Program-made: the position numbers and the translations under genes
The notes under the pieces: model-generated
Database searches by the model: none
The model's input: only the letters and a program-made list of their open reading frames with translations
Told to the model about the DNA's origin: nothing
Assembly (NCBI RefSeq): GCF_022343555.1
Contig: NZ_JAKQZH010000001.1
Coordinates: 434,001-498,000, forward strand
DNA: 64,000 nt
Direction of reading: 5' to 3'
Origin: Marinobacter sp. C7
GTDB lineage: Bacteria; Pseudomonadota; Gammaproteobacteria; Pseudomonadales; Oleiphilaceae
Shown here: positions 18,174 through 26,189 of the stretch, one piece after another
Layout of the letters: every line of letters begins with the position of its first letter
How positions within the stretch are numbered: position 1 is the stretch's first letter

Positions 18174-19233
18174 TATGACCCAACAGTTACAGGAGCAAGT
18201 TCTCCAGACCCGCAACAACGGGCAGAAACTCAACATCGTCGGTGGCGGCACCAAGTCATTCATGGGCCGCGCCGCTGACTCCGGGGCCGGCACCCTGAGC
18301 CTGGCCGAACACACCGGGATTGTGGAATACCACCCGGTGGAGCTGGTGCTGACCGTCCGCGCCGGGACGCCAATCAAGGACATTGAGGCTGCATTGGCCG
18401 AGGAAGGGCAGTGCCTGCATTTCGAGCCGCCCCGGTTCGGCGAGGCGTCCACCATTGGCGGTACCCTGGCGTGCAACCTTTCCGGTCCATCGCGGCCTTG
18501 GTCCGGTTCGGTCCGGGACCAGGTGCTGGGTATCCGCCTGCTGAATGGTAAAGGCGAACACATGCGTTTTGGTGGCCAGGTGATGAAAAACGTGGCCGGT
18601 TACGACGTCTCGCGCCTGCAGGCCGGCGCCATGGGTACCCTGGGTGCGATTACCGAAATCAGCATGAAGGTGATGCCCAAACCGGCTGCCACCGCCACGC
18701 TGGTGGAAGAGATGGCCCTGGAAGACGTCATCGATTACATGAACCGCCGTGCCGGTGAGCCCAAGCCGATTACCGGTGCCTGCTGGGTTGATGGCAAGGT
18801 GTATCTTCGCCTGTCCGGCGCCCGCTCCGCCGTTGAGGCAACAGCCGAAAAATGGTCTGGTGACGTCATGGAGGGCGGAGACGACTTCTGGCAGCAGGTG
18901 CGCGATATGCAGCACGAATTTTTCGCCGGCAACGATGCACCGCTGTGGCGTTTCTCCGTGGATTCCACGGCGCCCAACCCCAAGGTGGAAGGCAGCTGGT
19001 TCATCGACTGGGCCGGTTCCCAGCGCTGGTTCCGGGGCGAGGCGACCCTCGCAGACCTGGAGCCGCTGGCGAAGACCGCCGGTGGTCAGGTCAGCCTGTT
19101 CCGCGGTGGCGATCGCTCCGGTGACGTCCTGCACAGCCAACCCGAGGCGCTGAAAGCCATCCAGCGCCGTGTGAAGAACTCGTTCGACCCCGACGGCATC
19201 TTCAATCCCGGCCGTCTCTATAGCTGGTTGTAA
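18166..19233 (+). CDS. glcE: Glycolate oxidase subunit GlcE
   Basis: Second FAD-binding subunit of glycolate dehydrogenase, 355 residues, usual length. It shows GQKLNIVGGGTKSFMG, GEASTIGGTLACNLSGPSRP and MKNVAGYDVSRLQAGAMGTLGAITEISMKVMP, the FAD_binding_4 pattern of GlcE, and the C-terminal FNPGRLY motif. It lacks the full C-terminal FAD-oxidase domain of GlcD. It overlaps glcD and is 2 bases upstream of glcF, so the three subunits are translated together. Confidence 0.95.
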   Translation: MADMTQQLQEQVLQTRNNGQKLNIVGGGTKSFMGRAADSGAGTLSLAEHTGIVEYHPVELVLTVRAGTPIKDIEAALAEEGQCLHFEPPRFGEASTIGGTLACNLSGPSRPWSGSVRDQVLGIRLLNGKGEHMRFGGQVMKNVAGYDVSRLQAGAMGTLGAITEISMKVMPKPAATATLVEEMALEDVIDYMNRRAGEPKPITGACWVDGKVYLRLSGARSAVEATAEKWSGDVMEGGDDFWQQVRDMQHEFFAGNDAPLWRFSVDSTAPNPKVEGSWFIDWAGSQRWFRGEATLADLEPLAKTAGGQVSLFRGGDRSGDVLHSQPEALKAIQRRVKNSFDPDGIFNPGRLYSWL

Positions 19234-19235
19234 TT

Positions 19236-20444
19236 ATGCAAACGAATCTGGTTCAACAATTTGCCAACACCCCTGAAGGGCAAGAGGCAGAGTCCATCCT
19301 GAGGGCTTGTGTGCATTGTGGCTTCTGTACCGCCACCTGCCCGACCTACCAGGAACTGAACGATGAGCGTGACGGTCCCCGGGGCCGGATCTATCTGATG
19401 AAGATGTTCCTGGAAGGTGAGGAAATCACCGAGAAGACCCGCGACCATCTGGACCGCTGCCTGACCTGTCGCAGCTGCGAGACCACCTGTCCGTCCGGTG
19501 TGCAGTATGGCCGGCTGGTCGATATCAGCCGTGGCCTGATCGAGAAGGAGGTCCCGCGTGAACCCAAAGACAAGTGGCTCCGCTGGGCCCTGGCGCGGGT
19601 GATCCCGAACCGTCAGCTGTTCGGCCTGATGCTGCGTATGGGGCAGGTATTCCGGCCGGTACTGCCGGAAAAACTGCGCACCAAGGTGCCGCCCCGCAAG
19701 AGCGCAAGCCCCTGGCCCGCGGCGAGCCATAACCGGGTTGTCCTGGCTCTGGCCGGTTGTGTTCAGCCCTCGGCCACGCCGAACACCAACGCCGCTGCCG
19801 CCCGCGTTCTGGACAAGCTGGGCATCACCATGGTGGAGGCTCCGGAAGCCGGCTGCTGCGGTGCGGTGAACTACCACCTGTCCGAGCACGAGAAGGGCCT
19901 GGAGCGGATGCGCCAGAACATCGACGCCTGGTGGCCCGCCATCGAAGCCGGTGCGGAAGCGATCATTATGACCGCCTCCGGCTGTGGCGCGATGGTGCAG
20001 GACTACGGGCACCTTCTTAAGGATGATCCGGTCTATGCCGCCAAGGCCAAGAAGGTCAGCGAACTGTGTACCGACCTCGGCGCCTTCCTGCTCCAGCAGG
20101 ACCTTGAAAAGCTCAAGCTCAACCAGAGCCCTGGCAAGGTGGCCTTCCACTGTCCCTGTACCCTGCAGCATGCCATGAAGCAAAGTGGCGTGGTGGAACA
20201 GGTGCTGACCAAGGCGGGCGTGGAACTGGCCCAGACCAAGGACAAGCACCTGTGCTGCGGCTCCGCCGGCACCTATTCAGTGCTTCAGCCCGAGCTGAGC
20301 CAGAAGCTGCTGGATAACAAGCTCAAGGCCCTGACGGTGGACAACCCGGACCGCATCGTGACCGCCAACATCGGTTGCCAGATGCACCTGGAGACCAAGT
20401 CTCCGGTGCAGGTCAATCACTGGATCGAACTGCTCGATCAGTGA
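19236..20444 (+). CDS. glcF: Glycolate oxidase iron-sulfur subunit GlcF
   Basis: Iron-sulfur electron-transfer subunit, 402 residues. There are two [4Fe-4S] ferredoxin motifs near the N-terminus, CVHCGFCTATCPT (about residue 25) and CLTCRSCETTCPS (about residue 75), followed by two CCG domains with AGCCGAVNYHL and LCCGSAGTYSVL. This is the standard GlcF layout. It is the last gene of the glycolate operon; palindrome cluster 2 follows 17 bases after the stop. Confidence 0.96.
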   Translation: MQTNLVQQFANTPEGQEAESILRACVHCGFCTATCPTYQELNDERDGPRGRIYLMKMFLEGEEITEKTRDHLDRCLTCRSCETTCPSGVQYGRLVDISRGLIEKEVPREPKDKWLRWALARVIPNRQLFGLMLRMGQVFRPVLPEKLRTKVPPRKSASPWPAASHNRVVLALAGCVQPSATPNTNAAAARVLDKLGITMVEAPEAGCCGAVNYHLSEHEKGLERMRQNIDAWWPAIEAGAEAIIMTASGCGAMVQDYGHLLKDDPVYAAKAKKVSELCTDLGAFLLQQDLEKLKLNQSPGKVAFHCPCTLQHAMKQSGVVEQVLTKAGVELAQTKDKHLCCGSAGTYSVLQPELSQKLLDNKLKALTVDNPDRIVTANIGCQMHLETKSPVQVNHWIELLDQ

Positions 20445-20461
20445 GGGTAAAAGGCGGAGAC

Positions 20462-20653
20462 GGGGTCAGATGAAAGCGTTCATCTGACCCCAAGTCCAAG
20501 CTCATACTCCGGGGTCAGAAGAAAGCTTTCTTCTGGCCCCATTTTCATCCCCAAATTCGCTATAGTCCCAACCCGGGGTCAGATGAACGCATTCATCTGA
20601 CCCCACTTTGAAGCCCGAATCCCGGGGTCAGAAGAGCGCCTTCTTCTGACCCC
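20462..20653. repeat. Palindrome cluster 2 (4 copies) between glcF and the DUF4124 gene
   Basis: Copies at 20462-20491 (AGATG), 20511-20540 (AGAAG, right arm TTCTGGCCCC), 20575-20604 (AGATG) and 20624-20653 (AGAAG). This is the largest cluster and the variants alternate strictly. The second copy is followed by ATTTTC, so it could act as an intrinsic terminator for the glc operon. Confidence 0.95.
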
Positions 20654-20688
20654 TTCTTCAAAAAACCAACTTCACAGGACGTGAACCC

Positions 20689-21126
20689 ATGCCAAGGATC
20701 AAGGCCACAACCCTGCTTTGCCTGTTGCTCACTACCCCGGTCCAGGCCGAGGTCTATCGCTGGACGGATGCCACCGGCTCCATCCATTTCTCCGACAAGC
20801 CACCCGAACGCCTGCCCCACACTGAGCTCGAGCTCCGCAATCCGGTGACCGTTCCAATGGCGGACAATCTTCGTCGATCCCGGAATATCTCGGCCACCCG
20901 GGACGAGGTGCAATCCATGCTGTCCGCCTCGGACACTCCGAGGAAGGCCCGTGGCGGCCGAGAGCATCAAAATCAACATGCCACGACGTGTGACGGTTAC
21001 CGAAAAAAGCTCGACCGGATCCAGTCCCAGCTAAGGGCAGGGTACAAGAACGACCGGGGCAACAGCTTGCGGGAGAAACGGAGGAGGCTGAGCAAGACCT
21101 ACAGCCGGGAGTGTATTCTGCGTTAG
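20689..21126 (+). CDS. DUF4124-domain exported protein
   Basis: Small exported protein of 145 residues. The signal peptide is MPRIKATTLLCLLLTTPVQA with cleavage before EVYRW. It is followed by the DUF4124 motif EVYRWTDATGSIHFSDKPPERLP, and then a basic, low-complexity C-terminal half with an RRRLSKTYSREC tail. Function unknown; the family is common in the envelope of gammaproteobacteria. Its stop overlaps the stop of the convergent rhtB-like gene (TTAG). Confidence 0.82.
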   Translation: MPRIKATTLLCLLLTTPVQAEVYRWTDATGSIHFSDKPPERLPHTELELRNPVTVPMADNLRRSRNISATRDEVQSMLSASDTPRKARGGREHQNQHATTCDGYRKKLDRIQSQLRAGYKNDRGNSLREKRRRLSKTYSRECILR

Positions 21127-21746
21127 GCTGCCCGTTTGAAGCTGGCCAGCGCCATGGCGGCGGTCACAAACAGGCCGCCGAAAACCCGGTTCATCTGCCG
21201 CTGCCGTTTGGGCGTGGTCATGAATCGGAACAGCTGGCTGGCCAGCAGGGCATAGCCCAGCATGACCAGACAATCCACGAGAATCAGCGTGGTGCCCATG
21301 GTAATCAGCTGGGGGCCATGGGGCGCGTCGGCCACCAGGAATTGGGGAAAGAGGGCTACGAGAAACACCGTGGCCTTGGGGTTGGTCAGGTTGACCAGTG
21401 CGGCATTCCAGAACTGCCGCCGGTGACTGAGTGCGCTCTGGTCATCAGCGACAGCTTCCATCACCGGTTCCCGCCATTTCTGGATGCCGAGCCAGATCAG
21501 ATAGGCCACGCCCACCCACTTGATGACCGTCAGGGCCGTGGCCGAGGAAGCGACAATGGCGCCGAGGCCAGCTCCCACCAGGACAATCTGCGCACCATAG
21601 CCCAGCTGCAAACCAAGAATGGCCGGCAGCGACCGCTTCACTCCGTAGCGCAGACCATTGCTCATGGTATTCACGGCGCCTGCACCGGGTGAGACGCTGA
21701 TCAGGGTTGCCGCCACCAGGAAGGTCAGCCAGAGGGTGAGTGTCAT
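21123..21746 (-). CDS. LysE/RhtB-family amino-acid exporter
   Basis: Inner-membrane exporter of 207 residues with about six transmembrane helices. The family N-terminus TLISVSPGAGAVNTMSNGLRYGVKRS (LysE signature SPGPG-like, here SPGAG) and LTNPKATVFLVALFPQF are diagnostic of the RhtB branch (homoserine/threonine/neutral amino acids). It is the only protein-coding frame between the DUF4124 gene and arfA. The substrate is not readable from sequence. Confidence 0.88.
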   Translation of the reverse strand: MTLTLWLTFLVAATLISVSPGAGAVNTMSNGLRYGVKRSLPAILGLQLGYGAQIVLVGAGLGAIVASSATALTVIKWVGVAYLIWLGIQKWREPVMEAVADDQSALSHRRQFWNAALVNLTNPKATVFLVALFPQFLVADAPHGPQLITMGTTLILVDCLVMLGYALLASQLFRFMTTPKRQRQMNRVFGGLFVTAAMALASFKRAA

Positions 21747-21757
21747 TCCTTACGCCC

Positions 21758-21785
21758 TTGAAAACAGATGAAGTGTTAGTATAAA
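21758..21785 (+). promoter_or_regulatory. Sigma-70-type promoter of the arfA-like gene
   Basis: TTGAAA (21758-21763), 16 bp, TATAAA (21780-21785). It is 39 bases before the ATG of the arfA-like gene, with AGGAG at 21811-21815. It overlaps the leader of the divergent rhtB-like gene. Confidence 0.5.
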
Positions 21786-21823
21786 GGTTGGTTGAAACCA
21801 GTCATGAGTAAGGAGTAGCCGAT

Positions 21824-21979
21824 ATGGCCAAAAAACGAGCTAAAGCGACCCGGCACAGTGCCGTGCAACGGGAACTCAGAACGCCAAAGTACCAGATGCG
21901 TGTTGTCGAGGACAAAACCAAATACAAGCGCAGCCGGGACAAAACCGTACGAGTGGAGGGTTTTCGCAAGGCCGCGTGA
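21824..21979 (+). CDS. arfA: ArfA-like alternative ribosome-rescue factor
   Basis: Very basic 51-residue protein (MAKKRAKATRHSAVQRE...). The central block LRTPKYQMRVVEDKTKYKR parallels the conserved ArfA core (L-x2-P-x-[FY]-x2-R-V, then K-rich with Tyr). ArfA recruits release factor 2 to ribosomes stalled on non-stop mRNA. The start has AGGAG 8 bases upstream and its own promoter. The 3' end forms one arm of a 24-bp mRNA hairpin whose tetraloop is the stop codon TGA plus C, the kind of structure through which arfA mRNA is cleaved and placed under tmRNA control in Escherichia coli. The family assignment rests on the short core motif plus this hairpin. Confidence 0.72.
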   Translation: MAKKRAKATRHSAVQRELRTPKYQMRVVEDKTKYKRSRDKTVRVEGFRKAA

Positions 21980-22004
21980 CCGTGGTTTTACGAAAACCTT
22001 CCAC
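21953..22004 (+). promoter_or_regulatory. Long hairpin with the arfA stop codon in its loop
   Basis: Left arm 21953-21976, tetraloop TGAC 21977-21980, right arm 21981-22004. Of 24 opposed positions, 19 are Watson-Crick pairs, 4 are G-U and 1 is a C-A mismatch. All four wobbles are G on the left and U on the right, so they pair only in the arfA-sense RNA. The stem spans the last eight sense codons. It is a candidate RNase III substrate or terminator that would yield a non-stop arfA mRNA. Confidence 0.8.
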
Positions 22005-22007
22005 CTC

Positions 22008-22820
22008 TCATTCCTTGAAATACACGACCTGATGGCTGGTGGCCAGCAGCCGGCCATCAGCACTCCAGATCTCGGCACTCTGGTCAAAAAAGCCGTTGCC
22101 GAAATGCAGGCCCCGGGCATGGCCCAGCGCATGAGCGGTGCCCAGCTCACGCAGTTGCTCCGCATCTGCGTGAAAGTAGGTGGTCATCGCCACAGTGCCG
22201 ATAGGGACCAGCTTGGGTCGGCGAATGTAGATCCGCGGAAAGAATACGTCGCACAGGGCTGCCAGTGAGAGGTAGTCCAGAGGCCGTGGTGGTTCATCCC
22301 GCATCCAGAACAGGCTTTCCGAGGGGTGGTTCTCGCTTGGCTGTCCTCCCAGTGCCCCTTCTACAAAACGCATGTCGTAGCACCGTGTCCATACCGGGGC
22401 GCCCTGACGCATCGGGGTTTGCTCAAGCTCCTCCGCCGGCGGTACCTGCGGGAAGCTGGCATCCGTAGTGCTCCAGGTATCCCGCCCCTTGGCGGTCACG
22501 GCAGTGGCAAAAGCAACCACGTCCTCGTCCTGGACCAGTTCGGCGAACCAGTGCTGGCTGCTGCGGTTGGTTCGGATCGGCCTGGCCCGAACTTCGAATC
22601 CGCCTTCGGCTATGGGGGCTGCGAAGTGCACGGTCAGGGATACCGGCTCTCCCAGCAGCTCGTCATGGCTGAGTACGGCATTGAGCAGGGTGGCGCCGGT
22701 CACGCCGCCAAAAGGGCCCACCATGTTCTGGTAAGCAGGGCTTGTTTGCCCCGAAAGAACTCCAGTGCTGACGGGCCGGAGTGACACCGCTTGATCAAAC
22801 ACGTGCGACGGCGAATTCAT
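22008..22820 (-). CDS. Acyl-CoA thioesterase family protein (double hotdog)
   Basis: Predicted cytosolic acyl-CoA thioesterase of 270 residues with two hotdog halves. The N-terminal half has the pattern SPAYQNMVGPFGGVTGATLLNAVLS and LTVHFAAPIAEGGFEVRARPIRTNRSSQHW. The C-terminal half has GTVAMTTYFHADAEQLRELG and GNGFFDQSAEIWSADGRLLATSHQVVYF, close to the TesB-like thioesterase_3 group. Chain-length preference is unknown. It is divergent from the parA-like gene and ends 4 bases beyond the arfA hairpin. Confidence 0.82.
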   Translation of the reverse strand: MNSPSHVFDQAVSLRPVSTGVLSGQTSPAYQNMVGPFGGVTGATLLNAVLSHDELLGEPVSLTVHFAAPIAEGGFEVRARPIRTNRSSQHWFAELVQDEDVVAFATAVTAKGRDTWSTTDASFPQVPPAEELEQTPMRQGAPVWTRCYDMRFVEGALGGQPSENHPSESLFWMRDEPPRPLDYLSLAALCDVFFPRIYIRRPKLVPIGTVAMTTYFHADAEQLRELGTAHALGHARGLHFGNGFFDQSAEIWSADGRLLATSHQVVYFKE

Positions 22821-22950
22821 GGTTACCTCGATGTTTTGCTTTTTTGTAGCTTGCGAAGCGTCAGTGTAACAAAAGCTTCACAAAGGGCCATGGTGTGACT
22901 GCTACCCTGTACGGTCTGGTTACACAAGGAAAGTCGGGAGTTATGCCTCA

Positions 22951-23710
22951 ATGAGGATCATTGCTTTTTACAGCCCCAAGGGTGGGGTTGGCAAGACGGC
23001 AGCGGCGGTTAACGTTGCCTATCTGGCAAGCCAGGACAATTGCCGGACGCTGTTATGGGATCTGGACCCGCAGGGTGCCTCCAGTTTTTACCTGGCGGGT
23101 GCGGAAACAGTAAAAGGGCGCAAGTTGTCCAAGCTCCTCGAGGGTAAGGCGCCTATGGCCAGGTTTATCCATGATGATGTTTACCCCGGATTGGATTTTA
23201 TTCCTGCCCACACGAGCTTCCGAAATTTTTGACATCAAGCTTGAGCAGGAATCCGGCGGTAATGTTCTGCGGGATATGCTCGCTCCTCTGTCTGAGGAGA
23301 CCAGCCTGGTGATCCTGGATTGTCCACCCACGCTTTCACGGTTGACCGAGCAGGTGCTGGACGTGGCGGACCGGGTGTATGTACCGGTGGTGCCAACCTG
23401 GCTGGCGGTGAACAGCTGGAAACAGTTGCAGCTGTTCGTGAAGGACAAGAAACTCGGCCCCCGGAAGTTGCGGCCCTTCTTTTCCATGGTCGATCGCCGG
23501 AAGAACCTGCATAAGGAAATTGTAGAGCAGGGGCGCGATGTTCTGGCGAATAATCTGGGCGTAGCCGTTCCCTACGCCAGCGTGGTCGAGCGCATGGGCG
23601 AGGAGGGATTGCCACTGGAGCGGTTGGCCCCCGGCAGTCCGGCTGCCGAGGTTTACCGGCAGATCTGGGCCGGAATCCGGCAGGATCTGTGGAAGCGAAG
23701 ACGGGTTTAG
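22951..23710 (+). pseudogene. ParA/MinD-like ATPase, reading frame interrupted by one extra T
   Basis: Orphan ParA-family ATPase. The first 93 codons (22951-23229) carry the deviant Walker A SPKGGVGKT and LLWDLDPQGASSFYL. They end ...HTSFRNF and then TGA at 23230-23232. Skipping one T of the run TTTTT at 23226-23230 restores the frame: DIKLEQESGG... through Walker B LVILDCPPTLSRLTEQ to the stop at 23708-23710, giving 252 residues, a normal ParA length. The junction reads TTT TGA C, close to the CTT TGA C of prfB programmed +1 frameshifting, but no Shine-Dalgarno-like stimulator precedes it. A homopolymer sequencing error, a real indel or programmed shifting are all possible. There is no parB or parS beside it. 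Confidence 0.75.
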
Positions 23711-23738
23711 CCGGGGAGGTCTGCTTCCCGGTTTTTTT
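23711..23738 (+). terminator. Intrinsic terminator after the parA-like gene
   Basis: CCGGGGAG (23711-23718), 5-base loop, CTTCCCGG (23724-23731), then seven T residues (23732-23738). The 8-bp stem has one G-U pair. It begins directly after the TAG stop. Confidence 0.85.
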
Positions 23739-23916
23739 GTACATGATGGAAGCCGCGGAGGGTTGCGAGGCCTTCATAAAGAAACGGTCTCTGAGCCACT
23801 GGCATTATCCCCGATTGGTCTTAGAAAACTGACCGAGAGCAGTTTTTCCGCTGCCAACCTGGGTTATATTGGGGCGCGCTTTTAATGTAACCGTTCGTAA
23901 TCAGGGAGTGCCCCAT

Positions 23917-24171
23917 ATGAACGCGCGTCACCTTGATCTTTTCCCGCTCAACGATCCCCGACTCACGATCCAGCCCCACGAAACTGAAGCTCCAGCCGAT
24001 GACAGCAAGTCCACGTTCGATCTGTGCAAGGATGATGGCGAAGTTGTCGGGTATGTAAAGACCTGGGTCCACGATGACGGCTTCGCCGGTTTTGTCCACT
24101 TTGATCCGGACGGCAATGTGGTGGACTGGCAGGTGTGCAGTAAGCCGGGGCCGGGCAGTCAGCTCAACTAG
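23917..24171 (+). CDS. Small hypothetical protein (84 residues)
   Basis: I do not recognise the family. ATG 23917 (MNARHLDLFPLNDPRLTIQP) has CAGGGAG upstream; a longer frame from 23869 has no site. The protein is acidic, has no signal peptide or membrane segment, and ends in a strand-rich segment VVGYVKTWVHDDGFAGFVHFDPDGNVVDWQVC. It is monocistronic, after the parA terminator and convergent with the MFS gene 12 bases away. The regular beta pattern and good ribosome binding site argue for a real gene. Confidence 0.6.
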   Translation: MNARHLDLFPLNDPRLTIQPHETEAPADDSKSTFDLCKDDGEVVGYVKTWVHDDGFAGFVHFDPDGNVVDWQVCSKPGPGSQLN

Positions 24172-24183
24172 AACTGCTCTGCT

Positions 24184-25449
24184 TTACTGGCGCCTTCGGG
24201 GACTGGTCATCGTTAGCACCCGGTGTCCCTGAAGGGCAAAAGCCGCGACGACGACCAGGCCTCCCAGTCCGGATGCAGTCAGGAGTATGGCATAACCTGC
24301 CAGGTCCGCGATTAAACCACCCAGCACTCCGAACAGCCCTGCGGCGACCACCTGGATGGAAGCCTGCACCGTGAAGTCGGTGCCCGCCCATTGGCTGCGG
24401 CAGACGTTCATCATCATGGCGAACAGCACTACCGTGGATGCGCCATCAGCGAGTTGTTCAGCCAGGCCGACGGCGTAGACGGTTGAAGCTTCCGTTGCAG
24501 GTCCCGCAGCCAGTACCCACGCCATGATTGTCAGCGCCTGGGCGATGCCTGCCAGAATGAACGCGCGATGACCTCCGATCAGGGTGTACAGCCATCCCCC
24601 CAGGGCCGCTCCCAACAGTCCTGCCAGAGTAGTGATGATAGTGAAGGTGCCGATGGCGTGCGCATCCCAGCCGGCATCAGAAAGCATGGGCCGAATCATG
24701 CCGGAGCCCATGGCATCCGCCACTTTGTAGCCAATGACCATCAGCAACCAGAAAGCCATGCCGGGCTGACGCCACAGCCCGATAAATGCAGCTCTGAGGC
24801 TTCCGTTGCCTGGGGCCGGAGCGTTATCCAGTGAGAGAGGCTGGCGTACGCCCCGGGATCGGCCAACCACAAACAGCAGTGCTACCAGCAGTAGCGCCGG
24901 GAGTAACAGTGCGGTTTCGGGTTCCATATAGCCGGTGACCATTAACAGCAGGCTGCCGCCCGCCAGCATGCCCACCTTGTAGCCTGCCACCTGGATGGCG
25001 TTGGCCAACCCGCGCCAGTGTGGGGCGATCCAACGCACCGCCAGGCCATCGGTGACGACGTCCTGGGTGGCCATCAGCAGATTGATGCTCATGACCAGTA
25101 ACGCGGCACCCGCCAGAGCGACAGCACTGTCGGGTACCAGACCAAGCCAGGCCAGGGTGCTCAGGAGTAGTGCTGCTGTTAGCTGAAGCCGCAGTATCCA
25201 GGAGAACGGCGTTTGACCACGCACCAGGCTGCGGTCAACGAACGGCGCCCAGAATGCCTTCAGCACCCAGGGTAAGGCGAGCAGTTTCAACGCGCCAATC
25301 CAGGTCAGCGAAACGCCGGCTTCGCGCCAGAATACGGGCAGGGCATGGGCGAACAGGCCGGAGGGTAGTCCCTGGGCCAGATAGAGGGCGAGGAGGGTTG
25401 CCAGAATCCCCTTGGGCATCCCGGTCTGACGGACATTTTGCTTGGGCAT
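24184..25449 (-). CDS. MFS transporter, AmpG/RhtX-FptX-like
   Basis: Inner-membrane major-facilitator protein of about 421 residues with 12 predicted helices. The N-terminus LLALYLAQGLPSGLFAHALPVFWREAGVSLTWIGALKLLALPWVLKAFWAPFVD has the AmpG/PAT-like signature also found in the RhtX/FptX siderophore importers, and helix 4 has LMATQDVVTDGLAVRWI. The start is uncertain: ATG 25449 (MPKQNVRQTG) or ATG 25419 (MPKGILATL) are both acceptable. No siderophore or muropeptide gene is nearby, so the substrate is open. Confidence 0.75.
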   Translation of the reverse strand: MPKQNVRQTGMPKGILATLLALYLAQGLPSGLFAHALPVFWREAGVSLTWIGALKLLALPWVLKAFWAPFVDRSLVRGQTPFSWILRLQLTAALLLSTLAWLGLVPDSAVALAGAALLVMSINLLMATQDVVTDGLAVRWIAPHWRGLANAIQVAGYKVGMLAGGSLLLMVTGYMEPETALLLPALLLVALLFVVGRSRGVRQPLSLDNAPAPGNGSLRAAFIGLWRQPGMAFWLLMVIGYKVADAMGSGMIRPMLSDAGWDAHAIGTFTIITTLAGLLGAALGGWLYTLIGGHRAFILAGIAQALTIMAWVLAAGPATEASTVYAVGLAEQLADGASTVVLFAMMMNVCRSQWAGTDFTVQASIQVVAAGLFGVLGGLIADLAGYAILLTASGLGGLVVVAAFALQGHRVLTMTSPRRRQ

Positions 25450-25619
25450 GGAGTGTGGTCCAAAGGCTCCTGTGGTGGCTGGCCACAATGATACGGTCAG
25501 TTGCGTTCGGGCTGAATCACTGGAAAGGCCATCAATCGGGAAGGTATCGCGTTAATGGCCAAAAGCCCGGGCACAGGGAATCAGTAGAGGAGTGAAAGAG
25601 GGAGGACCCAGAAACAACA

Positions 25620-25640
25620 AAGCCCGCACAGGGCGGGCTT
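25620..25640 (-). terminator. Intrinsic terminator of tRNA-Phe
   Basis: On the reverse strand an 8-bp stem AAGCCCGC/GCGGGCTT with a 5-base loop is followed by TTGTTGTTT. It lies 16 bases beyond the tRNA 3' end. Confidence 0.8.
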
Positions 25641-25655
25641 CGTCAGAATTCTTAA

Positions 25656-25731
25656 TGGTGCCCGGAGGCGGAATCGAACCACCGACACGGGGATTTTCAA
25701 TCCCCTGCTCTACCAACTGAGCTATCCGGGC
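25656..25731 (-). tRNA. tRNA-Phe (GAA)
   Basis: A 76-nt cloverleaf with the 3' CCA encoded (25656-25658). The acceptor stem is GCCCGGA/TCCGGGC, the D-arm GCTCAGTTGGTAGAGC, the anticodon stem GGGGA with loop TTGAAAA and anticodon GAA, and the T-arm GGTTCGATTCC. It is a single gene with its own promoter and terminator. Confidence 0.98.
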
Positions 25732-25762
25732 ATGTTGCGGTACTGCGCTGCAACGGGGCGCT

Positions 25763-25791
25763 ATTAAACCGGTTTAGGGTTGATGAGTCAA
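25763..25791 (-). promoter_or_regulatory. Promoter of tRNA-Phe
   Basis: Reverse strand: TTGACT (25791-25786), 17 bp, TTTAAT (25768-25763), then the GC-rich discriminator AGCGCCCC typical of stringently controlled stable-RNA promoters. The predicted start point is about 25 bases before the mature tRNA. Confidence 0.75.
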
Positions 25792-25851
25792 GGCTGGCAG
25801 GCAAAAAATTCCGAATCTTTTCAGGGTTGCTCAGGCCTTGATCAATCGCCG

Positions 25852-26124
25852 TTATTTCTCGGGCGGAACGTAACCCTCGGCCTGGTCAAAAGGCTCGTTG
25901 TTGAAGAAGTGCTCCATCTGGGCCTGCAGGTATTTCCGGGTGTTCGGGTCCATCAGGCTCAGGTGTTTTTCATTGATGAGCATGGTCTGCTGGGCTTGCC
26001 ATTCTTCCCAGGCCTGCTTCGAGATATTCTCGAAAATGTCCTGGCCCTTGGCGCCGGGCATGGGCGGGAAGTCGAGGCCTTCCATTTCTTTCTGGTACTT
26101 GCGACAGAATACGGTGCGGCTCAT
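25852..26124 (-). CDS. yggX: Fe(2+)-trafficking / oxidative-damage protection protein YggX
   Basis: Small cytosolic protein of 90 residues linked to iron trafficking and protection of Fe-S enzymes. The whole sequence is typical: [24 protein letters not shown] (conserved Cys7), [26 protein letters not shown] and the C-terminal AEGYVPPEK. It lies 65 bases downstream of mutY on the same strand, the mutY-yggX order known from Escherichia coli. A longer frame running upstream through mutY is not coding. Confidence 0.96.
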   Translation of the reverse strand: MSRTVFCRKYQKEMEGLDFPPMPGAKGQDIFENISKQAWEEWQAQQTMLINEKHLSLMDPNTRKYLQAQMEHFFNNEPFDQAEGYVPPEK

Positions 26125-26189
26125 GTCGGCTCCTGTGTTGATGTGAAATCTGGCGGAATGATAACAGATCGGTCGGGGTGACCGCCGCC

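Noticed and set aside
20462..20653. Regular palindromes with short spacers as a possible CRISPR array
   Set aside because: Spacers are 14-43 bp and unequal, repeats are full palindromes in two alternating forms, clusters are tiny and there are no cas genes.
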